Shown here piece by piece: positions 54,086-62,583 of a DNA stretch of 64,000 nt. The position numbers and the translations under genes are program-made. Source of the stretch: Flavobacterium zepuense (lineage in GTDB: Bacteria; Bacteroidota; Bacteroidia; Flavobacteriales; Flavobacteriaceae); the NCBI RefSeq assembly GCF_007097145.1, contig NZ_VJVZ01000006.1, positions 213,303 through 277,302 on the forward strand, written 5' to 3'. Within the stretch, counting starts at the first letter, position 1. Every line of letters begins with the position of its first letter. The notes beneath the pieces are model-generated. The model did no database searches and was not told the origin of the DNA. It saw nothing but the letters and a program-made list of their open reading frames with translations.

Positions 54086-55366
54086 CTATCTCTTCCTGCC
54101 CTTTGACCTTTTTTTCATTTGCCGTGCAAATTCGTCTTCTTCATAATCTTCACCTGCCGTTTGCGGGACTAACCCACCAAAAATATCCGAGAGAGCATTG
54201 GCAGCATTTGAAAGCGATGGATTTGTTTGATTTTCAGAAGTTTTGTTCTGAGTAATAGATTGATTGGTATTGGTAGCCGATCTTTCTGAACCTGGAGTTT
54301 GCAAATCAATTTTTGGTTTGCTGTCGTTGTTCCACCAGTCATTAAATACACCGGCACTAAGATTTTTTGCAAGTTGCGAGCCATTCCAAACCGACCGGGA
54401 TTCATGGTCAATAAATGTGATGCCATAAATACGGTTGTCGGCTGTGCGCCTTACAACCGTATTAATACCTACGTTTTTTAATCTCACTTTAAAATCATCC
54501 TCACCGGTGGCAGCTTGTATCGTTTTTTCAATGGTGGTTTTAAGTGTTGACCTATCAGGGCTGTTTTGCAATTGCTCCCTTGATTTATTGAAATGCAGTT
54601 GCAGTTCACTATAACCTGCGCTTTTACCGAACAGCGAAGCTTTAAATGGATTGCTTGTCTTTTCTCCTTTTTCATTCAGGGCAAAATACACCAGTCCCTG
54701 ACGGGCTGTTCCATTGTATTGTCCTTTGATTTCCTCAGCGGTAATATTGAATAATGAAAGCAGAGCATTGTAGGTGCCAAGGGTTGTATACTGGTAGTAT
54801 TTTGGCAGGTAACGGATAACAGCAGCAATTTGGCTTTTGATATCGCCAGCTTTATAATCGACCGGTTTGAAGACTAGATTGATTTGGCCATGCTTCTTTT
54901 CGACAGCACCTTTTAAGTTGTAGTCCCGTTCCAGTTCCCGGCAGGATGCCATCGAACGCCTTTTTTCAAAATTATCGGAAATCTTTCTCCCCTCATCGTC
55001 CACACATACTGTTACAATATGGATGTGGCTACGCTCAATGTCATTGTGCTTAAACACAATGAAAGGCTGTTTACCGTACCCCATTTTTCCCATATAATCT
55101 TTAGCCAATCTTTTGTAGTCGTTGTCGGATACTTTATCACTGGGGTCAGGGTTTAGCGAGATATGCACTATAGGCTTTTCCGTTTTCCTATTAGCCGCAA
55201 GGTGCACCTGGAAAGAGTTAGCAATCTGTGGGATGGTAAAAGTACCGTCCGGTGATTCAATGATTTTCTGGCCTGTCAATACTGTTGCAGTATTATTGTT
55301 TACCTTATCCATATTATAAGTTAATGCACCGAACAGACTTTTGCCCCTTCCGATTTTCGCCACCAT
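54086..55366 (-). CDS. Relaxase/mobilization nuclease
   Basis: This 426-residue protein nicks DNA at oriT to start transfer. The N-terminal relaxase domain shows ALTYNMDKV with the likely catalytic Tyr. The three-His metal site lies in the HNDIERSHIHIV segment near residue 107. VHISLNPDPSDKVSDNDY supports the mobB group of Bacteroidota mobilizable elements (PF03432 type). The C-terminal 90 residues are low-complexity and basic at the end (MKKRSKGRKR). The MobC-type gene ends 3 bp upstream. Confidence 0.9.
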   Translation of the reverse strand: MVAKIGRGKSLFGALTYNMDKVNNNTATVLTGQKIIESPDGTFTIPQIANSFQVHLAANRKTEKPIVHISLNPDPSDKVSDNDYKRLAKDYMGKMGYGKQPFIVFKHNDIERSHIHIVTVCVDDEGRKISDNFEKRRSMASCRELERDYNLKGAVEKKHGQINLVFKPVDYKAGDIKSQIAAVIRYLPKYYQYTTLGTYNALLSLFNITAEEIKGQYNGTARQGLVYFALNEKGEKTSNPFKASLFGKSAGYSELQLHFNKSREQLQNSPDRSTLKTTIEKTIQAATGEDDFKVRLKNVGINTVVRRTADNRIYGITFIDHESRSVWNGSQLAKNLSAGVFNDWWNNDSKPKIDLQTPGSERSATNTNQSITQNKTSENQTNPSLSNAANALSDIFGGLVPQTAGEDYEEDEFARQMKKRSKGRKR

Positions 55367-55369
55367 AGA

Positions 55370-55801
55370 TTACTTTTTAAGATGGTTGGTTTCAAACTCT
55401 GTAGTAAGCTGTATGATCTTTTTGGCTAATGCTGAAAGTTCCATGGTCTGCTTTTCCAAACGGTACAGATAAGCCCCCGCTTTTTTTTCCGTGAAGTTAC
55501 TGTACAGCATTTTGATCAATTGGTTGTAGTTTATACCGATCGCACGAAACTGCCCGAACAAGCCAGTAAGCTTCACATGGTAATCCATTGCGGCTTTATC
55601 AATTTTTACTGTAGTGATTGTTTTTTGGAAAATACAGGCGGTGATAAAATGTGCCATGACATTCATACCCGATTGTTCGAATAACGAAAGAAACTTAGCA
55701 TTTTCAGCCGCAGTCAGGCTGATGGAATAACGATAAACAGCACGGTCATCCTTTGGATGCCTGCCTCCTTTATACTTTTTATACGGGCTATCATTTTCCA
55801 T
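55370..55801 (-). CDS. MobC-type relaxosome protein
   Basis: This 143-residue basic protein (GGRHPKDDRAVYRYSISLTA) has the ribbon-helix-helix-like pattern of plasmid mobilization accessory proteins, with AENAKFLSLFEQSGMNVMAH and a C-terminal helical part (AIGINYNQLIKMLYSN). Such proteins bind oriT and help the relaxase. It lies 3 bp upstream of the relaxase gene and directly downstream of the structured region at 55802-56272, which fits an oriT-mob arrangement. Confidence 0.85.
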   Translation of the reverse strand: MENDSPYKKYKGGRHPKDDRAVYRYSISLTAAENAKFLSLFEQSGMNVMAHFITACIFQKTITTVKIDKAAMDYHVKLTGLFGQFRAIGINYNQLIKMLYSNFTEKKAGAYLYRLEKQTMELSALAKKIIQLTTEFETNHLKK

Positions 55802-56272
55802 TTACGGTTTTCCTCATTTATTACAGAGTGAATATAATGATCAGGTTGGATATAAGCCCGATATAGTCATGCTATGGCGAATATTGGCCTCAATTGGCCA
55901 GTTAGTTATCATTAGCTGTTCGATGCCCGTTGGCGTTGCTATTTTTAGTCTGATGATGTATTGTCAAAATACATTGATAGAACTTTTCCCAAGATGCACC
56001 GTTAAAAGGCAGCTAATGTATTGCGGGTAAAGCCAGTGGTAAAAGCAAAAGACTACGGCATTATGGCTTTGCTCACACACTCACAAACCCACCCTTCGGG
56101 ACTTATTCCGTTTCCTTTTGTTTTACCGCTTTACCCGCATTGTTTACCTGCTTTCTTTTTCCGGTTTTCTTTTGGGAAAAAGTTTTGCGGAGCGCAAGCG
56201 AGGCAGGACTGTACCAGATTAGAGGACAGGCAGGAGATACAAACAGATTGTATCATTTTAAATTGAACGATT
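55802..56272. other. 471-bp structured intergenic region, candidate oriT
   Basis: No gene is convincing here; an open frame at 56021-56266 sits on an inverted repeat and lacks protein-like composition. The region contains GGCCTCAATTGGCC-type palindromes near 55889, the large inverted repeat at 56023-56138 and a CTTTTTCC/GGGAAAAAG hairpin near 56153-56182. Placement between MobC and DUF932 makes it a natural site for oriT. No nick motif is identified. Confidence 0.5.
56023..56138. repeat. Long interrupted inverted repeat
   Basis: GCGGGTAAAGC (56023-56033) pairs exactly with GCTTTACCCGC (56128-56138). Inside, GGTAAAAGCAAAAG (56038-56051) pairs with CTTTTGTTTTACC (56115-56127) with one bulged base. 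The loop of about 63 nt includes CACACACTCACAAACCCACCC. The structure is suited to relaxosome binding or to an RNA. Confidence 0.7.
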
Positions 56273-57316
56273 ATGGCACATAATTTAAATTTCAACACAC
56301 AGACAGGGCAGCACGCATTTATGAGCGTTAAGCAGCCTGCATGGCACGGATTAGGTCAGATTGTAGAAGACTACCCTACAAGCCGCGAGGCAATTGCCTT
56401 TGCTGGCTTGGACTACGAAGTGGCTAAAACCCCGATTTTTGCCAAAGGCACTGGGCTTTTTGAGAGTTTCCCCGTTCCTGACCAGTTCGCCACGATGCGC
56501 ACCGATACCAAAGCAGTGTTCGGTGTGGTCGGCAAGGATTACCAAATCGTGCAGAATGCCGATGCATTCGCCTTTTTTGATGCCATTGTAGGCGGTGGCG
56601 ATGGGGTGCTCTATGAAACAGCTGGCGCAATTGGTAATGGGGAACGTATTTTCATTACCGCCAAACTGCCCGGCTATATCCGTGTAGGCAATGGCGATGA
56701 TGTAACTAATAAATACATTTTCCTGACTACCTCCCACGATGGCAGCGGCAGCATAACCGCAGCCTTTACGCCTGTAAGAGTTGTTTGCCAAAACACACTA
56801 AATGCAGCGATGAAAACAGCCACGAACGTGGTACGCATACGCCACACCGCAGGGGCTAAAGAACGCCTGGAGCAGGCGCACAAAGTGATGGGCGTTGCCG
56901 ATAACCTGTCTTTACAGTTGGAGGGCATTTTTAACCAGTGGGCAAAAACCCGCATTGAAGATAAACAGGTCAAAGAACTGATACAGTTAGCCCTTTGCCC
57001 AAATAAAGAAACCTACAACCTTTTGAAAAAAGGGGCTGCTAATGAACTTTCAACCATGTATAAAAATGCCTGTGAGGCTGCTTTTGAGTACGCAATGGCA
57101 GATGATACGCAAAGCATGGAAACGACCAAAGGCACATTGTTCGGTGCATACAATAGCGTTACGGGCTATTACCAAAATGTACGCAACTTCAAAACGGGTG
57201 AAGATAAACTGAAATCCATATTCTTAGGTGGGACAGCACAGGCACGAGGACAAAAAGCCTTTGACCTGTGCGATGACTTTGCCAAAAACGGGGCAGCTGC
57301 ACTGATACTGAACTGA
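56273..57316 (+). CDS. DUF932 element protein
   Basis: This 347-residue soluble protein starts MAHNLNFNTQTGQHAFMSVK then PAWHGLGQIVEDYPTS, and contains YIFLTTSHDGSGSITAAFTP and VRVVCQNTLNAAM, the signature of DUF932 (phage/plasmid-related TIGR03299). Such proteins are common on Bacteroidota plasmids and integrative elements. Their exact role is unknown. It follows the candidate oriT region. The 246-bp stretch after it holds hairpins only. Confidence 0.92.
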   Translation: MAHNLNFNTQTGQHAFMSVKQPAWHGLGQIVEDYPTSREAIAFAGLDYEVAKTPIFAKGTGLFESFPVPDQFATMRTDTKAVFGVVGKDYQIVQNADAFAFFDAIVGGGDGVLYETAGAIGNGERIFITAKLPGYIRVGNGDDVTNKYIFLTTSHDGSGSITAAFTPVRVVCQNTLNAAMKTATNVVRIRHTAGAKERLEQAHKVMGVADNLSLQLEGIFNQWAKTRIEDKQVKELIQLALCPNKETYNLLKKGAANELSTMYKNACEAAFEYAMADDTQSMETTKGTLFGAYNSVTGYYQNVRNFKTGEDKLKSIFLGGTAQARGQKAFDLCDDFAKNGAAALILN

Positions 57317-57402
57317 GGTAAAACCGCAGCCCTGCAAAGCAGCGCTGCAAATATTATTATGTTATATAGTTAAACAAGCTTGTAGGATTTTTATTGCGCG
57401 CG

Positions 57403-57459
57403 GGCAGCCTTCAGGGCTGCCATCTACTGCATAGCGGTTCCTCATCGTGAAGTAGATGG
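57403..57459. repeat. Two overlapping, competing hairpins
   Basis: GGCAGCC (57403-57409) pairs with GGCTGCC (57415-57421). CCATCTACT (57420-57428) pairs with AGTAGATGG (57451-57459). The stems share bases 57420-57421, so they cannot form together. No T tract follows either stem. They lie in the DUF932 3' region, and could be a structured RNA or remnant. Confidence 0.4.
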
Positions 57460-57562
57460 TCACTTAATCGAATGACTTTGTAAATTAAAGATGTAATATG
57501 GATTGATGTGATAATGAATATATTGAAATCCAGGTTATCTTATTACTAAGTATTATTGTGGA

Positions 57563-58747
57563 TTACTCCCCACGTTTAATTTGGTAATCACTTACAACTT
57601 TTCCTGCCGGAGAAATAACCAATACCCCGGATACATAATCATGGTCGTCATCTGATGCATATTCTATTGCAAAACCCTCCATACACTTTGCAGCACTTTC
57701 GTAATTAAAAGTGATGGAAGGCTGCGTCCATAGTATCTCGCCGGTGTTTGCATTTAAACTTTGCAGCATTACAGGTCCTTCAGGCTTGGCGGTTGCGCCT
57801 GTAGCTATAATTAGGCTTACGTCGTCCTGATACAGTATTTCAGGGTCGAAGAACTTTCTGTTAGGAACCAAATTAATAGCAGTTTTAGTTTTGCCGGTTT
57901 CCGCAGTAATTTTCATTAATCTATCAGAATTGTCAAACTGAAACCAGCTTGCAGGATACGTGTTGTAAATCGCTTCATCCCTCTCGTCATAATCAGAAGT
58001 AAGCAAATCACCATTCGGTACAAAAAAGTATTTGTTCCCATCGTTAGTAAGCAGGTCAAAGTACTCACTCCTCAGGCTGATGGTGGCCAGCCCGGCACTT
58101 AATTCAGGATGGCTGTTGAAGAGCGATTTGGTAACATCAATTAATTCATTGCTTTTACGATCAAGTGTAAATAATTTTTCGTCAGCATAGGTCATATAGA
58201 TCGTTCCATCCTGAAACGTTTCAAATAGGGATTGGTGGTCATCAAGGCGCCTTTTACGCTCAAATATCAGCTGGTCTTTAATTTGTTTCTTAGTAACAGG
58301 GTCTATAAATACTGCGTGCACGTTGATATAATCTACGTTATTATTTTCGCCTACTATATTTTCCCGCCCTATACGCATGAACACCGCCTTGCCTGTAGCT
58401 GAGTTTTGATAAACAATTTCACCACTGTAATATTCATATTTATCATCAGGTTTGTAGGCCGGAATGGTAGTATTGTTTGAGAAAGAACCGATAACTGCAT
58501 TAGCTACTATAAATAAGATTAAGACAGCCACTACCGCAATAATTACAACACGCTGCGTATTTTTTTTTGCCACTGTAGCACCTGAAAAATCCTGATAAGG
58601 TGTGTGACTGATATTTATATTGATATCATCGTTGTCTAAAAAATATTCTGTATCACAATTTAGACAACGAAAATAGTCAGTCTTTATTTCTGTTTTTTTG
58701 ATGCTGCCGCAGTTTGGGCATTTGATTGCTTTTATATTCTTAGCCAC
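57563..58747 (-). CDS. Zinc-ribbon/TM/PQQ-like membrane protein (paralogue 1)
   Basis: This 394-residue protein has an N-terminal treble-clef type zinc ribbon (KCPNCGSIKKTEIKTDYFRC then LNCDTEYFLDNDD), a basic linker, one membrane helix (about residues 67-88) and a large C-terminal domain, probably periplasmic. That part has beta-propeller-like repeats (NELIDVTKSLFNSHPEL; LNANTGEILWTQPSITFNYE). It strongly resembles the protein at 60014 in the ribbon and domain order. It is the last gene of the four-gene operon, 12 bp after the two-TM peptide gene. The function is not known. Confidence 0.8.
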   Translation of the reverse strand: MAKNIKAIKCPNCGSIKKTEIKTDYFRCLNCDTEYFLDNDDININISHTPYQDFSGATVAKKNTQRVVIIAVVAVLILFIVANAVIGSFSNNTTIPAYKPDDKYEYYSGEIVYQNSATGKAVFMRIGRENIVGENNNVDYINVHAVFIDPVTKKQIKDQLIFERKRRLDDHQSLFETFQDGTIYMTYADEKLFTLDRKSNELIDVTKSLFNSHPELSAGLATISLRSEYFDLLTNDGNKYFFVPNGDLLTSDYDERDEAIYNTYPASWFQFDNSDRLMKITAETGKTKTAINLVPNRKFFDPEILYQDDVSLIIATGATAKPEGPVMLQSLNANTGEILWTQPSITFNYESAAKCMEGFAIEYASDDDHDYVSGVLVISPAGKVVSDYQIKRGE

Positions 58748-58759
58748 TTTTGATGTAAA

Positions 58760-58999
58760 TTATAATTTAGGATGTGCCCTGCTGCCACTTTTGCGGTCGT
58801 AGCCGCGACGGTCATTACGCAATAGTGCGCCGTAAATAATTATAAGTATAATAATTGCAACGCCCAGTAATACAAGAGTTGTGGTACTTTTTAGCACAGC
58901 AGTCAGGCTGACAATCTCAATACCCCAAATTCTGAGTACGAGTATTCCTATCAGCGCAATGCTGAGCAGCAGTAGTATAATGCCAACGATACGTTTCAT
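58760..58999 (-). CDS. Two-TM small membrane protein of the SPFH operon
   Basis: This 79-residue protein has two hydrophobic helices (about residues 4-24 and 40-60) and a basic tail (LLRNDRRGYDRKSGSRAHPK). It is not a recognised family. It lies 11 bp after the SPFH gene and 12 bp before the zinc-ribbon paralogue, so co-translation is likely. It may position the SPFH protein in the membrane, which is inferred from location. Confidence 0.75.
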   Translation of the reverse strand: MKRIVGIILLLLSIALIGILVLRIWGIEIVSLTAVLKSTTTLVLLGVAIIILIIIYGALLRNDRRGYDRKSGSRAHPKL

Positions 59000-59010
59000 T
59001 GTGAATTATT

Positions 59011-60012
59011 TTAAAATTTGTCCAGCCATTCTTTTTTCTTATCATCAAACTCCTGCTGGGTTATAATACCCTCGTTAAGCAACAATTTTAATTGCTGCAA
59101 TTTAGAAACGATGTCCGGCGCATCCGCGTTTAATTGTGCGTCCTTCGCAACATTAAATGTTTTACCCAGATCCATGCCAACGCCTAATTGCAACCCCGCA
59201 CCGGCAAGGCCGCCTTCATTGCGTGCCGCATCGCGCAGGGCTTTCAGTTTTTCCATTTCTACATAGGTAAGCCCGCCTTCGCCCGCAGCCATCGCGTCAG
59301 AAGTAATGTCTGCTACTTTACCAATACGTTCACTGGTAGCCTTGTCAAACAGCGTCCCGTTTATTTTAAAGTCTGTAAGTGCAAACCCTAGCTTTGTAAC
59401 TTCAGGATGCAGCTGTTCACTGATTTTTTCAGAAAGGCTGGGCAGCTGTGCGTCGATATGCTGGTAAGAGAGGCCACTTTGTGCCAGTACCGAAGCAAGG
59501 CTTTGGGGAAACCTGCTCTGTAGCAACTGTCGAGCTTCCGAAACATAGTATGTATCCTGCGAGCCGATCACGTTTGAGAACAGGTACAACGGGTCGGCTA
59601 TCTTAAAAGAAAAACTTCCGTTAGCACCGAGTTCTACAGGAATTTTGTAAAAGGGATCCATATATTTTACGGGCTGCGAGGTACCCCATCCCTGATTTAC
59701 AATTTCGGCTGTGCGATAAAAGTAGACCTTCAATTTATGCTCACTTTCAAAATTGGTTCGCAGCTTAAGCAATGTGGTCACGAACGGATGATTATCTGTT
59801 TCTAAGTCGAATATTCCCTCATCGCTCAAATGGTCGGTCACTTTACCTTCGTATACCAGAATAGCGCCCTGTCCGGGAGCTACTATAAGTTTTGATGCAT
59901 TTTTAAGCTCATCACTGTGAGACGGGAATTTGTAGACCAATACATCCGGCTGCTGGTCTTTCCACTCAATAACCTGTGAGAGCTGGCCCCTGAAAAAATC
60001 TCCTAAACCCAT
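59011..60012 (-). CDS. SPFH-domain protein with C-terminal SHOCT
   Basis: This 333-residue protein belongs to the YdjI-type SPFH family. Its core begins QVIEWKDQQPDVLVYKFP with APGQGAILVYEGKV, TAEIVNQGWGTSQPV follows, and the SPFH tail is GFALTDFKINGTLFDKATSE. A short helix-turn-helix SHOCT motif closes it (LNEGIITQQEFDDKKKEWLD). There is no membrane segment, so it probably scaffolds on the cytoplasmic face. SPFH/SHOCT proteins often organise membrane stress systems. It lies 1 bp after the upstream zinc-ribbon gene. Confidence 0.88.
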   Translation of the reverse strand: MGLGDFFRGQLSQVIEWKDQQPDVLVYKFPSHSDELKNASKLIVAPGQGAILVYEGKVTDHLSDEGIFDLETDNHPFVTTLLKLRTNFESEHKLKVYFYRTAEIVNQGWGTSQPVKYMDPFYKIPVELGANGSFSFKIADPLYLFSNVIGSQDTYYVSEARQLLQSRFPQSLASVLAQSGLSYQHIDAQLPSLSEKISEQLHPEVTKLGFALTDFKINGTLFDKATSERIGKVADITSDAMAAGEGGLTYVEMEKLKALRDAARNEGGLAGAGLQLGVGMDLGKTFNVAKDAQLNADAPDIVSKLQQLKLLLNEGIITQQEFDDKKKEWLDKF

Positions 60013-60013
60013 A

Positions 60014-61312
60014 TTATAATAGTTTAAATTCTTTAACCAATTTACCGTTCATATCTACGGCCACGGCAAACATGCCGGAAAATGCCACAAAGCCGTTTTT
60101 ATACCTGATGGCATTTTCATCCAAATAAACGTCGTCAGTAAAGGGATAAGTAAATACAATGTCGCCTGTTTTAGCATCGAGGCATTGCAGGGCAACTTTG
60201 GCATTTTTGCCGGCAGTTGTTTTCATACTGATCAGGATATAATCCTCATCATAAAAAAGCGTTTTTGGCGAAAAATATAACCTCCCCGGTGTGAGGTCTT
60301 TATACTTAATTAGCAGGTCGCCAGTTCCCCTGTAGGGCTGCTTTATAAGTGCCCCATTGTTGCCGTAATAACTGCTCCATTCAAAGTACGTCCAGTCGTT
60401 AGGCCCCCCCATATTATCTTTTTGGGTAAACTTGTAAAGTTGTATTTTCTCATCCGGGAAGCTCGTACTCTGTTGGCTGAAGTCGTAGAACGTAATTGTT
60501 TTAGCTTTTGCATCTTTAATTTTCAGGGAACGCTCTGCTTGCCGTACCTGATCCTTGTCAAATACAACATTTGCAATTGGGTAGTACGAATAATTTTTAC
60601 CGTCATTGGTAAGTACCTTCATACCGTCACCATAACTATCATTTATAAAATCGTAATCTGCTATACCGGCAGATAACTCTGCGTGTTCCTTATCAAGCGT
60701 TGTAACTGACTTAAGGCTCATAGATTGCTTGTCTAATTTGTACAGTAGCATGTTGTTTGCTATGGCATAAACATCGCCATTCCTGAAAGTCTTAAAAACA
60801 AAATTTTCGCGTTCCGCTTTGGGTATTTCAAAGCGCTCCGCCTTTATTTCTTTACCGGATAAAAAGTCGTAATAGATAGCATACTTACCCGATTTTGACG
60901 TGTCATCACCTGTTATTATGTCCCGCTGCCCAAATAGTATCAAGATTGGCATATTGTTTTCATCTGTAAAAGCCACAACATCGTGGTCCCGCCAACTATA
61001 TTCTGTATCCGGTTTTTCGACGCCTAAGACTGTATCAGGCGAATTTGATGATTGAAATGTTAACCAGAATGCCAATAAAGAGCCGATAATTATAAATAGA
61101 AATACAAGGCCTATGACTGCTGCAGGTTTTTTGACAGGAGCGTTTCCGGTGTGGGCAGGATTATAGTTTACATTATGGGTAATGGTGATATCATCATCGT
61201 CCAGAAAATATTCGGTATCGCAATTTGTGCATCTGTAATAATCTGCCCTGATCTCCACTTTCTTTGTGGAGCCGCATTTCGGGCATTGTATCGCTTTTAT
61301 TTCCCTGGCCAT
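60014..61312 (-). CDS. Zinc-ribbon/TM/PQQ-like membrane protein (paralogue 2)
   Basis: This 432-residue protein is the first gene of the operon. It carries the same ribbon as the gene at 57563 (QCPKCGSTKKVEIRADYYRC then TNCDTEYFLDDDD), a linker, a membrane helix (about residues 66-88) and a longer C-terminal domain with propeller-like strands (NGDVYAIANNMLLYKLDKQS, LDAKTGDIVFTYPF, GFVAFSGMFAVAVDMNGKL). The ribbon faces the cytoplasm and the propeller the periplasm. It could sense or bind something outside and signal through the ribbon to the SPFH protein. That is inference. Confidence 0.8.
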   Translation of the reverse strand: MAREIKAIQCPKCGSTKKVEIRADYYRCTNCDTEYFLDDDDITITHNVNYNPAHTGNAPVKKPAAVIGLVFLFIIIGSLLAFWLTFQSSNSPDTVLGVEKPDTEYSWRDHDVVAFTDENNMPILILFGQRDIITGDDTSKSGKYAIYYDFLSGKEIKAERFEIPKAERENFVFKTFRNGDVYAIANNMLLYKLDKQSMSLKSVTTLDKEHAELSAGIADYDFINDSYGDGMKVLTNDGKNYSYYPIANVVFDKDQVRQAERSLKIKDAKAKTITFYDFSQQSTSFPDEKIQLYKFTQKDNMGGPNDWTYFEWSSYYGNNGALIKQPYRGTGDLLIKYKDLTPGRLYFSPKTLFYDEDYILISMKTTAGKNAKVALQCLDAKTGDIVFTYPFTDDVYLDENAIRYKNGFVAFSGMFAVAVDMNGKLVKEFKLL

Positions 61313-61357
61313 TTATTGAAGAAGGATATATTTTTATTGTAAGGTTGGATCGTTACT

Positions 61358-61365
61358 CAAATATA
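61358..61365 (-). promoter_or_regulatory. Candidate -7 box of the SPFH operon
   Basis: On the minus strand TATATTTG (61365-61358) matches TAnnTTTG, 45 bp upstream of the first gene. No clear -33 TTTG was found. Confidence 0.4.
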
Positions 61366-61445
61366 AAGATTTAAAAGACTGCTAAATATATCGATGTAGC
61401 GGCACGCAGCCTTATTAACAAACATTTATATAAATCGTGCCGGGA

Positions 61446-61967
61446 TTATGTGTCCATCCGTGATTTTTCAACTTGTAATTTCCTACTTGCAGAGTAAGCC
61501 CTGAAACACGTGATGCTTGCAATTAAGGTTATTATTATCTGAAGGTAGATAAAAGTAAACCGGAAGAAATTGCTCAGTGGGTTGGCGAGCTTATAGATGT
61601 AAGGTACAAAATGATAGGTCGGTTCGGAGTAATGGTAAAGATAATACACCATTATGATCCTGAACAACGTAATGGCAGCGAGGATAATCCCGAGCAGGAT
61701 ATAGTTGTCGGTTCGTTTTGGATTTATAATCGCTATCCATAACGCCAGCCCCAGGCAAACCACCATCTCCACCATAAAGTAAGCAACATGCACTATAGTA
61801 TAAGTCGCACTATAGTCCGGTTCTTTAGAATGCAGCAAGGCCAGGAAATCCAGCACCTCGATCAGTAAATAAAAACTATAAAGCCCAAAGAGAACTGAGC
61901 AGGATAAAACCTGCCTGCGTGCAGAGGCGGAAAGTGAGAGTAATTTTTTGGTATGAGGTGCTTCCAT
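61446..61967 (-). CDS. Four-TM hypothetical membrane protein
   Basis: This 173-residue form starts at ATG 61967 (MEAPHTKKLLSLSASARRQV). In-frame ATGs at 62024 and 62117 are possible but give a poor N-terminus. It has four hydrophobic segments (about residues 20-40, 55-75, 85-105 and 135-160) and a basic C-terminus (RAYSASRKLQVEKSRMDT). No family is recognised. It is on the same strand as the SPFH operon but separated by 133 bp with a CGGCACG/CGTGCCG repeat. Confidence 0.65.
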   Translation of the reverse strand: MEAPHTKKLLSLSASARRQVLSCSVLFGLYSFYLLIEVLDFLALLHSKEPDYSATYTIVHVAYFMVEMVVCLGLALWIAIINPKRTDNYILLGIILAAITLFRIIMVYYLYHYSEPTYHFVPYIYKLANPLSNFFRFTFIYLQIIITLIASITCFRAYSASRKLQVEKSRMDT

Positions 61968-62170
61968 TGTCGTAGCGATGCGATTAAGATTGAATGAATT
62001 TGTTGCGTATATCAAGTTACTCATAAAATAATATATACCGGGGATTCCCCCGTTAAACATTTCTAAAATACAACTACAGGTCATCAAATTATTGCGTAGG
62101 TAGTGAGCAATTTCCAAAAACTATTCTTTTGTTAATTAACAAATTCTTGTACTACAGGCAGTGTACTTTT

Positions 62171-62572
62171 ATGATAAACCGGCAAACAATGTATACCTAT
62201 ACCATGACTTTTGTATCGCCTGAACCCGTCAGCGACATTGGGGCAATATCCCATAGTCCCGACGCGTCGCAGTTGGTAGCCCAAAAAATCGCTCAGAGGA
62301 TGCTCGAACTGGCCGATTTTAACTGGACCACTGAATACAGTTTTGACAATTCGCTATCCTATCTTCAGGCACCATACACCATCAGTTTTGTCGTCGAAGT
62401 GCGGGTGACCTTAGATATGCTGACCCTACAGGACAGGGAAGCAATTTATAAAAGATGCTTTGAGGCGTTAGTTAAACATGAGGTGCTGCTTACGAAATCG
62501 CATTGTATCGAAAATGAGGACACGGACAAAATAAAATGCATTTTGTGTTTTGACATGCAATCTGCCGCCTAA
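62171..62572 (+). CDS. Hypothetical soluble protein
   Basis: This 133-residue protein starts at ATG 62171 (MINRQTMYTYTMTFVSPEP). A TTG at 62129 would give a longer form. It is acidic, with alternating beta and helix segments (NSLSYLQAPYTISFVVEVRV; LTLQDREAIYKRCFEALVKH) and two cysteines near the end. No family is recognised. It lies 11 bp before the DUF421 gene and may be co-transcribed with it. Confidence 0.65.
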   Translation: MINRQTMYTYTMTFVSPEPVSDIGAISHSPDASQLVAQKIAQRMLELADFNWTTEYSFDNSLSYLQAPYTISFVVEVRVTLDMLTLQDREAIYKRCFEALVKHEVLLTKSHCIENEDTDKIKCILCFDMQSAA

Positions 62573-62583
62573 AAATTAAGTAA

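Noticed and set aside
56021..56266. 81-residue open frame before DUF932
   Set aside because: It starts at a non-ATG codon inside an inverted repeat, has proline/phenylalanine-rich composition unlike its neighbours, and lies across the candidate oriT.
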